Assembly: GCF_034424315.1 (NCBI RefSeq)
Contig: NZ_CP139972.1
Location: 5,022,001 to 5,086,000, forward strand
Origin: Chitinophaga sancti
Lineage (GTDB): Bacteria > Bacteroidota > Bacteroidia > Chitinophagales > Chitinophagaceae
Length of the DNA stretch: 64,000 nucleotides
Reading direction: 5' to 3'
This document shows positions 46,664-55,524 of the stretch, one piece after another. Position numbers and translations under genes: made by a program. The notes under the pieces are model-generated. The model was not told the DNA's origin and searched no databases. It was given only the letters and a program-made list of their open reading frames with translations. Numbering within the stretch: the first letter of the stretch is position 1; each line of letters begins with the position of its first letter.

Positions 46664-49252
46664 TTAATGCCTGGCATTATTAATTATTACTTTCTGTTTG
46701 CTTACTGCCCGCTGGCGCTCATCAGCTATTGTAAGAATGTATAGACCGGCCGGTAAATTGCTGGTATTTAAAGTGATGGTATTTCCCTGCGCGATGCGTG
46801 AAAGATGCTTCACTCCATTCAGACTATATAATGATACGATGTACTTTGCAGCCTTGCCCGGCAGTGATACATTTACATAACCTGAAGCAGGATTGGGCCA
46901 TACATGGCATGCCGTGGTCTTTACGGTGTCGATAACAGTAGTATCGGGCACCGCCAGTTCATCGGGATAAGTGAATGGAAAATCGATCTGTGCTTGTTTA
47001 AACTGCATCTCCAGTTCATCATCCCATTTAAATGCGGTATCGGCCTGCTTTTTCAGACTATACTTTACAGCTCCACTCCAGAAATGTACAAATTCACCGA
47101 GGTTCAGATCTCTTGTATATTCTCCATTGTGTTGCGGGAAATATTCAGACAATAAAGTAAAATACCTGTTCAATGCAGCACTGGTATCAGAACGGGAATA
47201 CAGCGGATAGAACCAGTCTCTGAACCAGTGCGTGCCTGGCTTAGGATAATTCTCCACACCACCAATTACATCATCATAAGTTCCCTGTGCATCTGCTGTC
47301 CAGCCCAGGCGTTTTTCCACATCATAAATGAAGATCTCCATCCATTTACTGTCATGCCAGATGGAAAATGCAGGTGAGTTCTTCACGCCTTTGCTGCCAC
47401 CTTCTACAATATGCCCTACCTCATGGATAGATGCTCCCAGGTTCCAGTCACTTCTTGTTGTCCAGTCACCACCCAGATCTGCTACATTGCGATAATCATG
47501 TGAGTCATCAAATACGGTTGCCGGGTGTCCGCCGGAGAAGCCTGCTACACTGTGATACACCATATTTAATTTTGGATCACTGAAGCTGCCGTAATTTGAT
47601 TTCACATAATCCCACACCTTCGTCATATCATCATTCATCCAGGTGACGGTTCTGGGAACTGCACTATCGTAGTACATATTGATACTGCTATTGCTGTACA
47701 CTAATGACAGCAATTCCCGGTGTTCAAACCAGTGCTCTTTCCAGGTAGCAGGTGGGGTGCTTGTAAGCGTAGTATCATGTGCATACACCCATTCAGAATT
47801 ACCATCATTGTTTTCAGCTCTTACGCGATAATAGTAAGTCGTAAGCGGGGATAATTCCAGCGAATAGAAATGCGTAGAATTTGGATGCAGCACTTTTGAG
47901 AAATCCCAGTTAGTACTATCTGCAGATCGTTCTAAGCGATAGCTGGTTTCAGTGGTTGCATTATCAGACCAATCCAGGATGATCTGGTTACCGGAAACGC
48001 TGGTAGTAACCAGGTCCGAAGGCGCTGCAGGGGCACCTGTAGGGAAGGAACCAGTACCCGTACCATAGATCTCCAGTTCGGAGAACTGGACCAATCCATC
48101 ACCGTTATTCGCAGTAATATTCAAACGGTAATAGGTATACGGTGTGGTGTTGGCAAACACGAAGGTTCTCTTCATTTGCCTGCCGGTAAATACCTGGTTC
48201 GATTGTGTATGCAGTGTTACCCAGGTGGTACTGTCATTGGAGCCTTGAAATACCCAGTTTTTCGGATCTCTGCCATCTGCGTCATTACCGGAGGTAATAG
48301 CATACCGGGTAGCAGTGCCAGGCTGCGCTAATTTGCAGACTACCCATGTAGTAGAATGATACGCCAGGTATTTTGTATAAATACTATTGTCGGTTGCTTT
48401 GGCAATACCTTCTGCTCCTGTTGTATTATACTGATCGGTTACGCGGCCATTTACATAGTCAGTCAGGTCGATGGCATATGGTGCCGGTGCGGTTCTTACA
48501 ACTGGTGATTTTGCAATTGCCGATACACCTGTTGCATTCAGTGCTCTTACGTGGTAGATGTAAGCCGTACCTACACTCAGACCACTATCTGCATAGTGAT
48601 GCACATTCGCAGCTACGGTATCGAGTGTATGAAAATTCACACCATCAATAGAGCTTGAAACAATAAAACCGGTTTCATTTGTTGCATTATCTGTCCAGTT
48701 CAGGTTCGCATTATAGCCTGAAATACTGGCTGTGAGCTGACCTGGCGCAGCAGGACCAGCCGCGGATCCTGTCAGTTTCCATTCGGAGAACTGGATAGCT
48801 CCTGCTCCATTGCTGGCCGTGATGTGCAGGCGAAAATACAGGTAAGCAGCGGCACCTGATACGATGTAGGTGTTGGTCTGAAACCGGGCTGCAAATGTCT
48901 GTGCAGTCTGCGTATCCAGTGTTACCCATGTACTGCCGTCATTAGAGCCTAAGAGCACCCAGTCTTTAGGATCACGGGTATTTGCATCGTTGGCAGAAGA
49001 GATGGAGTATTGGCTTAAAATGGATGAATAGGCCGACTGGTACTGCAGCCAGATGTCTGTATGTGCAGTATAGTACTTGGTGTTTACATCATTGTCTGTG
49101 ATGTTTTGATAGTTTTCCTTAGCGTTGTCATTGTTATACTGTACAGTGACGACGCCACCATTGGTGCTTAGCTCAGCCTGGGCCATGGCTCCGAGACTAC
49201 TGCACAGGCATACAGCGTACAAAGATAGCTTTGTAAAATTACGGGTCTTCAT
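46664..49252 (-). CDS. Secreted HExxH metallopeptidase-like protein with F5/8C and Fn3 modules, T9SS cargo
   Basis: An 862-aa exported protein. A signal peptide (MKTRNFTKLSLYAVCLCSSLGAMAQ) precedes a discoidin-like (F5/8 type C) domain, an Fn3 domain, a second discoidin-like domain and a second Fn3 domain (together about residues 26-500), then a peptidase-like domain with HEVGH starting at His610 and a later Glu-rich segment. The end (about 790-862) looks like a type IX secretion sorting domain (VWPNPASGYVNVSL, LPAGLYILTI). Discoidin domains usually bind glycans, so it probably acts on a glycan-associated surface. Nothing else is known; the peptidase family is unassigned. Confidence 0.8.
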   Translation of the reverse strand: MKTRNFTKLSLYAVCLCSSLGAMAQAELSTNGGVVTVQYNNDNAKENYQNITDNDVNTKYYTAHTDIWLQYQSAYSSILSQYSISSANDANTRDPKDWVLLGSNDGSTWVTLDTQTAQTFAARFQTNTYIVSGAAAYLYFRLHITASNGAGAIQFSEWKLTGSAAGPAAPGQLTASISGYNANLNWTDNATNETGFIVSSSIDGVNFHTLDTVAANVHHYADSGLSVGTAYIYHVRALNATGVSAIAKSPVVRTAPAPYAIDLTDYVNGRVTDQYNTTGAEGIAKATDNSIYTKYLAYHSTTWVVCKLAQPGTATRYAITSGNDADGRDPKNWVFQGSNDSTTWVTLHTQSNQVFTGRQMKRTFVFANTTPYTYYRLNITANNGDGLVQFSELEIYGTGTGSFPTGAPAAPSDLVTTSVSGNQIILDWSDNATTETSYRLERSADSTNWDFSKVLHPNSTHFYSLELSPLTTYYYRVRAENNDGNSEWVYAHDTTLTSTPPATWKEHWFEHRELLSLVYSNSSINMYYDSAVPRTVTWMNDDMTKVWDYVKSNYGSFSDPKLNMVYHSVAGFSGGHPATVFDDSHDYRNVADLGGDWTTRSDWNLGASIHEVGHIVEGGSKGVKNSPAFSIWHDSKWMEIFIYDVEKRLGWTADAQGTYDDVIGGVENYPKPGTHWFRDWFYPLYSRSDTSAALNRYFTLLSEYFPQHNGEYTRDLNLGEFVHFWSGAVKYSLKKQADTAFKWDDELEMQFKQAQIDFPFTYPDELAVPDTTVIDTVKTTACHVWPNPASGYVNVSLPGKAAKYIVSLYSLNGVKHLSRIAQGNTITLNTSNLPAGLYILTIADERQRAVSKQKVIINNARH

Positions 49253-49394
49253 AATGGGCGTTATGCGTTTGGTTAATAAAGTGCGCTCTTAATTGTGGAA
49301 ATCGATTTTGGTCTTCAGATTCAGGTCAACACGATTCTGTATAAAAATAAGCACAGGTTGCTTACCAACCTGTCAACAGATTTCAAATGGATTG

Positions 49395-50825
49395 TTAATG
49401 GATTTTAAAGATATCTTTGAGCGCTTTTTTTGCAGCATGGTGGCCGCACATACCGTGAACACCGCCACCAGGAGGGGTTGCAGAGGAACAAATATAGATC
49501 CCTTTTGCAGGTGTGCTGTAGGGAGATAAGCGGATGGCAGGTCGTGTATAGAGCTGGGTAATATCTAATATTCCACCGTTGATGTCGCCGCCTATATAGT
49601 TAGGATTATAGGCTTCCATTTCGCGGGTGTTCATTGTATGCCTGCCAATAATTAAGTCGCGGAAACCGGGGGCAAAGCGCTCCACCTGATTTTCGATATG
49701 CGCCGTCATATCGACGGTAGAGCCATGTGGCACGTGGCAATATGCCCAGGCAGTATGCTTGCCTTCGGGTGCACGGGAAGGGTCGAAGATGCTTTGTTGC
49801 GCCAGCAGTACGAATGGTTTTTCCGGATACAAGCCTTTTGAAGAGATCTGTTCACTGAGGGTAATTTCTTCCAGTGTATTGCCTAAATGTACGGTGCCTG
49901 CTTTACGGCAATTTTCATTGGTAAAGGGGATTGGCCCATCCAATGCCCAGTCAACTTTGAATACTCCCATACCGTAACGGTAGTGTTGTAACTGGTATTT
50001 ATAAAGGCCTTTTAATTTATCGCCGGCTATTTCCAGCAATTGTTTAGGCGTAAGGTCTAAGAGAATTGCGCGGGCTGATGGTAAATCATTTAATGAGCGG
50101 ATATACGTATTGGTTTGTATCTCGCCGCCTATTGATTCAAAATAAGCCGCCAGTGCATTAGCTATCGCCTGAGCGCCGCCCTGTGGTGCAGGCCATCCTT
50201 CCAGGTGTCCGTTAGCTAATAAGACCATGCCTATCGCTGCGGTAGTAAGGTTCGATAAGGGTTGTATGCAATGTGCAGCCATGCCCGCGAACAAGCCTCT
50301 CGCCGTTTTTCCCTGGAACCTTGCCGCCAGCATTTTGGCTGGCAGTAATGCTTTCAGACCAAAACGCGCCATGGCCAAAGGATGCTTTGGAATTGACAAG
50401 GGACCGAGTAATGCTGGTGCCAGTAGAGGCCAATCTCTCACTACCGGGTCCATAAGTTGATGGTATGCACGTTCGTCAATGCCCAAACCTTTGGCAGTTT
50501 CATCCAGGGAGCGGTGTAATACCGCAGCTGTGCCATCATCAAATGGATGTGCAGCAGCCAGTTCCGGTTGCAGAAATTTTAATCCATAATCAGCGAGTGG
50601 CAGGGTACGGAAGAAAGGTGATCCTGCAGCCAGGGGATGTATTGCAGAACAAACGTCGTGTACAAAACCAGGCAGGGTGAGTGCTTTGGAGCGAAGACCG
50701 CCGCCAATAGTATCTTTTCCTTCTAACAGCAATACCTGTATGCCCCGCTGTTGCAGGGTAATAGCAGCTGACAGACCATTAGGGCCTGCACCTACTACGA
50801 TTGCATCATACGCCTGTTTGTTCAT
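49395..50825 (-). CDS. Phytoene desaturase-like FAD-dependent oxidoreductase
   Basis: A 476-aa enzyme with the FAD-binding dinucleotide motif VVGAGPNGLSAAITL at residues 10-24, followed by LLLEGKDTIGGGLRS (the second FAD contact) and a C-terminal FAD segment YICSSATPPGGGVHGMCGHHAAKKAL. This pattern matches the PYROXD2/CrtI-like NAD(P)/FAD oxidoreductases. It is isolated on its strand with no carotenoid genes beside it, so its substrate is not clear; the classical carotenoid role is not supported by context. Confidence 0.87.
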   Translation of the reverse strand: MNKQAYDAIVVGAGPNGLSAAITLQQRGIQVLLLEGKDTIGGGLRSKALTLPGFVHDVCSAIHPLAAGSPFFRTLPLADYGLKFLQPELAAAHPFDDGTAAVLHRSLDETAKGLGIDERAYHQLMDPVVRDWPLLAPALLGPLSIPKHPLAMARFGLKALLPAKMLAARFQGKTARGLFAGMAAHCIQPLSNLTTAAIGMVLLANGHLEGWPAPQGGAQAIANALAAYFESIGGEIQTNTYIRSLNDLPSARAILLDLTPKQLLEIAGDKLKGLYKYQLQHYRYGMGVFKVDWALDGPIPFTNENCRKAGTVHLGNTLEEITLSEQISSKGLYPEKPFVLLAQQSIFDPSRAPEGKHTAWAYCHVPHGSTVDMTAHIENQVERFAPGFRDLIIGRHTMNTREMEAYNPNYIGGDINGGILDITQLYTRPAIRLSPYSTPAKGIYICSSATPPGGGVHGMCGHHAAKKALKDIFKIH

Positions 50826-50887
50826 ACTGCTATTAATATTGCACTGCTTCGATATTACTCTCAGACAATGTATACCTTTTATCTACC

Positions 50888-51048
50888 TTATCCAAAATTA
50901 CGTAAATGGGAGTCTTGTGGATAAATAGCCTCCCCATTTTGTGCATAAACAATCATAGCATCGCCGAAGCCTTTGCTCACCGGGATGCGAAGGGGCATCT
51001 TCGATGCATCGCCGCCCTCAGCCAGGAACTGACCGGCTATTGAATAAA
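50888..51048 (-). pseudogene. Relic of a SoxC-like sulfite oxidase (molybdopterin) gene
   Basis: About 50 codons on the minus strand read FYSIAGQFLAEGGDASKM, LRIPVSKGFGDAMIVYAQNG, EAIYPQDSHLR and end at a stop. This resembles a central part of SoxC-type sulfite dehydrogenases (GADAS-type loop, Ile-Pro-x-x-Lys, and AYxQNGE). The rest of the gene is missing. It abuts the 3' end of the group II intron, but it does not connect to a matching piece on the other side, so the intron probably did not split it; it is a nearby remnant. Confidence 0.55.
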
Positions 51049-51059
51049 ATCGAGTAGGA

Positions 51060-51126
51060 AGAAAGCCGGTCATGCCGGCTTTCTGTCCTCTCACACCACC
51101 GTACGTACCGACCGGTATACGGCGGT
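51060..51126 (-). ncRNA. Intron ribozyme domains V and VI
   Basis: Domain V pairs ACCGCCGTA with TACGGTGGT across a bulged upper stem TACC/GGTA (read on the minus strand); the CGC at the base of the lower stem is the catalytic triad form of class C introns. Domain VI is the 10-bp hairpin at 51060-51084. The ltrA stop is only 3 bp upstream of domain V. Confidence 0.8.
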
Positions 51127-51129
51127 TTG

Positions 51130-52407
51130 TCAGAATAACTTAGTTTGGTGAGTTGTTTTCCAGTAATAGTGATTGGCGAACCCTACATACCCTTGTTTAG
51201 TAAAGTAGTCGTTGTTCAAGGCTCGGTGCAGTATTGCACTGTTTGCAATGCGGCAGTAGCCTTTACGACTGTTGCTCCACTCATAAGCTTTACCCACATT
51301 AATTCCCAACATTTTCAGGTTTTTCCACCGTGTTGATGGCCTTTTCCATTGTTTCCATATTCCCATTCTTAGACGTGTTCTTACCAACCTGTCCAGTTCT
51401 TCCATTCTGCTTTTGGCCGTGGCTATCCGAAAGTAATTCACCCAACCTACTATTATGGCCTCCATCTTCTTTATCTTGTCTTTCACTTTGCCGGGGGCTT
51501 TACGCTGCGTTTGATCCTTCATCTTCTCTTTAATCTTTCTCAGCGATTTAGATGCAATGCGCACTGCCCACCCTTTCTCTCTTCGATAAAAAGAGAAACC
51601 CAGAAGCGTACTCTCTATCGGACGGCTCACTTTACTTTTTGTACGGTTTACTTTTAGCTTTAGCTTCTTTTCTATGAACTCGGTGATTGTTGACAGCACG
51701 CGCGTCGCTGACTTTTCACTTTTCACGTAGATGCTACAGTCATCGCAATACCGTACAAACCGGTGGCTTCTTGCCTCTAACTCTTTGTCCAGTTCGTTTA
51801 AAACAATGTTGCTCAGCAGGGGGGAGAGAGGGCTGCCTTGAGGAGTGCCTTCCTTACGTTCTATCACAACCCCATTTTCCATCATCCCGCAATTCAGGTA
51901 TGAGCGCAGTAGTTTCAGCGTCCTCTTGTCAGCTATCTTTTGGGCCAGAAGCGACATTAGCCGGTCATGGTTCACCCGATCGAAAAACTTGTCTAAGTCC
52001 AACTCCACTACCCATTCATAGCCGTCGTTCAGGTTTGTTTGTGCCTGATACAATGCCTGATGAGCGTTCCGGTTTTCTCTAAACCCATAGCTATAATTGG
52101 AAAACTCTCCTTCATACTGTGGGCTTAGCCATTGGGATATTGACTGGGTAATTAGCCTGTCGATTACAGTAGGTATTCCCAACATTCTTTTACCGCCGCC
52201 ATTTTCCTTGTCTATTTCTACTTTCTTAACTGCCTGGGGGCCGTACCTGCCTTCTAAAATACTGGTCCGCAACGTCTGCCAGTTCGTATTCAGGTAGTCA
52301 CGAAGTTCATCGGTCTGCATACCATCTATACCCCCCGCTCCTTTATTGGCAGTTACCTGCTTAAAGGCTTTTTGTACATTGCGGATATCTAATATTTCTT
52401 CCAGCAT
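51130..52407 (-). CDS. ltrA: Group II intron reverse transcriptase/maturase
   Basis: A 425-aa intron-encoded protein. Reverse transcriptase blocks are visible: NKGAGGIDGMQ, RMLGIPTVIDRLIT, SYGFRENRNAHQAL, ELDLDKFFDRVNHDRLM, GTPQGSPLSPLLSNIVL, the catalytic RYCDD at Tyr220-Asp223 (Cys in place of the more common Ala), and LLGFSFYR. A maturase X domain follows (about 330-395). No endonuclease domain is present, in line with class C introns that insert at exposed single-stranded sites. It sits in domain IV with its stop 3 bp before domain V. The protein helps splicing and inserts intron copies by reverse transcription. Confidence 0.93.
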   Translation of the reverse strand: MLEEILDIRNVQKAFKQVTANKGAGGIDGMQTDELRDYLNTNWQTLRTSILEGRYGPQAVKKVEIDKENGGGKRMLGIPTVIDRLITQSISQWLSPQYEGEFSNYSYGFRENRNAHQALYQAQTNLNDGYEWVVELDLDKFFDRVNHDRLMSLLAQKIADKRTLKLLRSYLNCGMMENGVVIERKEGTPQGSPLSPLLSNIVLNELDKELEARSHRFVRYCDDCSIYVKSEKSATRVLSTITEFIEKKLKLKVNRTKSKVSRPIESTLLGFSFYRREKGWAVRIASKSLRKIKEKMKDQTQRKAPGKVKDKIKKMEAIIVGWVNYFRIATAKSRMEELDRLVRTRLRMGIWKQWKRPSTRWKNLKMLGINVGKAYEWSNSRKGYCRIANSAILHRALNNDYFTKQGYVGFANHYYWKTTHQTKLF

Positions 52408-53038
52408 ACTATTACTTTGAAAAAAAAAATCATCCCGGCGTCACTCCCATTGATTGCATGATGAGGCTCAACTCCTCCTGTGTTTTACTTTCAGCTTCCG
52501 GCTTATCCTCGCACAGGTAGTTTTCCAGTGTTCTTCCGTTGTGATCGCCTCGCTCATAAACGGCTTGTTCATTTTCGCCATTCTAACATTCGGTCCTTCT
52601 TCCTTTTGTGAGACTTCTGCTTTTGCCTTCGTTTCGGGATGCAGCTCGTTGCCGGCTTACTATGACCTCGGCTGACTTCTGATGGCACCTTGAAGCCATT
52701 CTTTATGCTGACTTCTGTTTCCGCTTCGGTATTCTCTCATACCTCTGCCGGATTGCCAGCAGATCTCCCAGGGTAAGGTTATACGCTTTCCATTCATGTA
52801 GCCCCGGTATTTACACAACATGGTTCCGTGCAGTATAGGGCTTTTGTCTGTGATGCGACATCGCCCACCATGCCTTGCCTTGTATACCATTTCTGTTCGT
52901 GGGCTCGAATGTTTGCCGCCGGCTTCCTTCAGATTCGTGGTCACCCACGACACCCTTGCCTTTGGCTAATGATACGTACTGCAACGCTCATTCAGGACTT
53001 ACACCTTAGAGCTTATAACCATGCCTGGCGCACATCAG

Positions 53039-53070
53039 AAAGCCTGTATCTTTTTATCGATACAGGCTTT
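53039..53070 (-). terminator. Terminator hairpin used as intron insertion site
   Basis: A perfect 12-bp stem (53039-53050 with 53059-53070) and 8-nt loop, located downstream of the 83-aa gene on the minus strand. On the minus strand the intron starts 5 nt after the stem, where a T-run would normally follow. Confidence 0.75.
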
Positions 53071-53095
53071 TCCCAATCCATTATCTGGGGGTACA

Positions 53096-53347
53096 TCACC
53101 GTTCCATCATGTCAAGGATATCAGTCCAGATAATTCGCGCGATCTGCTCACTCTCCACCATTCTGACTCTTTCTTCCGGCATCACCATACTGTCTTCCTG
53201 CCAATCAATCATATCCGGTGAGAAATCTTTCAGAATATTACCACTCGTAATTACTTCATAGGTGGTTTCATGACGCACTTCATTCACACTGATAGCAATC
53301 TGATAGGACCGACCCTCTATATATACTGTAACTGTATGTTTTTCCAT
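53096..53347 (-). CDS. Small uncharacterised protein
   Basis: An 83-aa acidic protein (MEKHTVTVYIEGRSYQIAIS, then VRMVESEQIARIIWTDILDMMER). The first half looks like two beta strands, the second like a helix. The ATG at 53347 is chosen over a TTG 9 bp upstream. No family is recognised. The gene is followed by the terminator hairpin and the intron. Confidence 0.55.
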   Translation of the reverse strand: MEKHTVTVYIEGRSYQIAISVNEVRHETTYEVITSGNILKDFSPDMIDWQEDSMVMPEERVRMVESEQIARIIWTDILDMMER

Positions 53348-53429
53348 AACAAACAAAAATTAGTTGTGCTATTACGACAATACGTCGCAACAGTGGGGTA
53401 CAAATGCTGTAAGATCAGATATAAGAAAG

Positions 53430-53597
53430 CTAACCATGGTTGGCCATGCGATGTGCCGCTTTTTTCGCCACGCCGGTAGGATGGGGGCCCCTGTTTTTTT
53501 CTTTGTTGGTGGTCAGGCCAATGGCTTCAGCCTGACTGGGGTGCTTCACTTTCTTTCCACTTTCATGCTTTGTTCCTGTTTCCTGGTCTTTTGCCAT
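53430..53597 (-). CDS. Small basic Lys-rich protein (DUF6496-like)
   Basis: A 55-aa protein, MAKDQETGTKHESGKKVKHP then SQAEAIGLTTNKEKNRG and GVAKKAAHRMANHG. The GKKV-x-PSQAEAIGL pattern is close to that of the small Bacteroidota/plant-associated DUF6496-type proteins (GKKVTNPKQAVAIAL). A start four codons upstream (53609) is also possible. Too short for usual ORF cut-offs; function unknown, possibly nucleic-acid associated given its charge. Confidence 0.55.
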   Translation of the reverse strand: MAKDQETGTKHESGKKVKHPSQAEAIGLTTNKEKNRGPHPTGVAKKAAHRMANHG

Positions 53598-53751
53598 ATC
53601 AACTCGCATTTTAATGGGGTGAGTAATCGAAGAACACTTAAGCTAAATCAAAAGGTTTGCCAGCTTATGAGGGGGAAGGTTAAATAATGTTAACTAATTG
53701 AAAATCAAACATCTGATCAGAATCAAGGGCAATAAAAAGAGAAAGTGAGAG

Positions 53752-53833
53752 ATTGCATGCTGCATACCAGGGGGTTAATGAAGATGAAAAACCTGTTGAG
53801 ACCTGTTTTTCGGCCTGGCTTGCAGCATGCAAT
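53752..53833. repeat. 20-bp imperfect inverted repeat
   Basis: 53752-53771 and 53814-53833 are inverted copies matching at 18 of 20 positions, separated by 42 bp that contain a repeated CCTGTT. It lies in the 400-bp gap before the sensor kinase. It could be a small RNA, a mobile repeat end or an operator; the rest of the gap (53598-53751 and 53834-54011) shows nothing I recognise. Confidence 0.45.
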
Positions 53834-54011
53834 TTACAGTTCAGAGTACTTGTATCGTGGTAAGTTTTAGCACAAAGGAGAGGACTCCGCCTCTATCAAT
53901 AACGTTTAAACTATGCATACGCTATTGCTAAATTACCAATCCCATTCGTTAAAAGTTGTCAATGAATTTTAAACGAATTGTAAATGAAATTTAAATTCCC
54001 GATATTTAAAT

Positions 54012-55511
54012 ATGAACAGAAAAACGCGGATGGGGTTTAAACTGGCGATTGAAAGAATATATTTGTCTTTCAGGAATTATTTCATGAGGCATCCGGTTAA
54101 GGTTTATATCACTTCGTCTGTTATCTGTTTCATTGTATTGGCGATCGTCCAGATCATGTTAGTATACAATACCTATGATCTGCTGAACAGAAGATTCTAC
54201 TATGAAAAAAAAGGTCGTATCAATGAACGGTATACGAAAGCAATCATCAACGATCACATCTTTCCTGGTGGAAAGGATATTATAGAAAGCCTCTTATCAC
54301 CTCAATACCACGCGCTCGAAACACTATATAAAGCAGGAGATACCGTCCGTTTCAACCATGCGTCACAGTTATTACTCCGTAATATTTTCCAGACACTGAT
54401 CAACAAGCAGAATGCAGATGCCTTACTAAGGGATATTAAATTCAAAGAGGGCATCCGGGATTCGCTGAAATACCTGCTCGTTGTATCGCGTATCGACCTG
54501 CAATTTGCCGAACCTAAATATGTTAACATCTATGACAAGCGCAATAAATATCCGCTCATAGATGCAGATATTCAGACGAGCAAGGGTATCAGGATATTCG
54601 GTGATCTTAGCAACCCTGATGAGCAAAGCCAGATCATCGGTCTCTTTGTATCTGATCCAAAACCTTATACCTATGCCATCAGTTTTTCACTTTATGCAGA
54701 TCCTGCCAACCGCAGGCAGGTGGTGTTCAAACAAATGCAGGGCATTCTGGCCATGAGCCTGCTCTCTGTACTGGCAATCATCATCCTGTTCTTCATCACA
54801 TTGCGCAACTGGATCAAACAAAAGCATATTGCCGATGTAAAAACTGACTTTATCAACAACATCACCCACGAGTTCCATACGCCATTGTCTGCTATTATGG
54901 TAGCCAATAAGAACATTCAGAATGAAAGGGTACTCGAAAATAAAACAGCTATCCGTTCCCTTTCTGACATCATAGAGCGGCAGTCTCAAAGATTGAAGTT
55001 ATTGATCGGGCAGGTACTCGATATTGCTACCGTGGACCAGCTATATGTGCAGAAAAGCCCGGAAGACCTGAATGTATTGATCAGTGAGATCCTCACAGAC
55101 TTCAGTATCAAGTTCCCTTCAGACAATCTGCAATTATCTTTTGTACCTGCACCATCCACTATCATTGTCGATACAGACAGTTTCCACTTTACGACCCTAT
55201 TGCTCAACCTCCTGGATAATGCGGTTAAATACAACCTGCAGGAGGTAAAGCAGATTCAGGTAGCTGTGGTAGTAATAGACACCGATATACAGATCTCTAT
55301 CAGTGATAACGGAATTGGTATGGATAAAGAAACAATCCGTTATATCTTTGATAAATTCTACCGGAATCAAAAAGACCTGACGCAAAATGCAAAGGGTTTA
55401 GGATTGGGGCTGCATTATGTAAAACAATGCATAGATGCGCATCAATGGGCTGTAAGAGTGGAGAGCGAACCTGGCATGGGAAGTACATTTGTAATCATTA
55501 TACCTAAGTGA
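54012..55511 (+). CDS. Membrane sensor histidine kinase
   Basis: A 499-aa two-membrane-helix sensor kinase: helix 1 at about residues 30-53 (YITSSVICFIVLAIVQIMLVY), a periplasmic sensing domain (about 54-243), helix 2 at about 245-263 (AMSLLSVLAIIILFFITL), then HisKA with His286 (NITHEFHTPLS) and a HATPase domain with NLLDNAVKYN, DNGIGM and GLGLGL. It is followed 13 bp later by the OmpR-type regulator, so this is a complete two-component system. Signal unknown. Confidence 0.93.
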   Translation: MNRKTRMGFKLAIERIYLSFRNYFMRHPVKVYITSSVICFIVLAIVQIMLVYNTYDLLNRRFYYEKKGRINERYTKAIINDHIFPGGKDIIESLLSPQYHALETLYKAGDTVRFNHASQLLLRNIFQTLINKQNADALLRDIKFKEGIRDSLKYLLVVSRIDLQFAEPKYVNIYDKRNKYPLIDADIQTSKGIRIFGDLSNPDEQSQIIGLFVSDPKPYTYAISFSLYADPANRRQVVFKQMQGILAMSLLSVLAIIILFFITLRNWIKQKHIADVKTDFINNITHEFHTPLSAIMVANKNIQNERVLENKTAIRSLSDIIERQSQRLKLLIGQVLDIATVDQLYVQKSPEDLNVLISEILTDFSIKFPSDNLQLSFVPAPSTIIVDTDSFHFTTLLLNLLDNAVKYNLQEVKQIQVAVVVIDTDIQISISDNGIGMDKETIRYIFDKFYRNQKDLTQNAKGLGLGLHYVKQCIDAHQWAVRVESEPGMGSTFVIIIPK

Positions 55512-55524
55512 AAATTGTAAGGGG

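Larger units (their letters stand above)
51049..53033 (-). mobile_element. Group II intron (bacterial class C-like), complete
   Basis: The element reads, on the minus strand, from GTGCGCCAGG at 53033 to CTACTCGAT ending at 51049, the expected 5' and 3' signatures. Domain V (51095-51126) folds as a 9-bp lower stem, 2-nt CG bulge and upper stem with tetraloop; its triad reads CGC, as in class C. Domain VI (51060-51084) is a 10-bp hairpin. It lies immediately downstream of a terminator hairpin (53039-53070), the preferred site of class C introns. The maturase is in domain IV. The 52408-53033 part carries the 5' ribozyme domains I-III and has no gene. Confidence 0.85.

Noticed and set aside
49395..50825. 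Carotenoid biosynthesis cluster
   Set aside because: Only one CrtI-like oxidoreductase is present; no CrtB, CrtY or related genes are nearby.
51049..53033. Retron or DGR instead of group II intron
   Set aside because: Domain V/VI folds and the maturase X region are present, and there is no msr/msd-type or template/variable repeat pair nearby.
52454..53221. Plus-strand frames inside the intron 5' part
   Set aside because: This is structured ribozyme sequence (domains I-III) of a minus-strand element; the frames are by chance.
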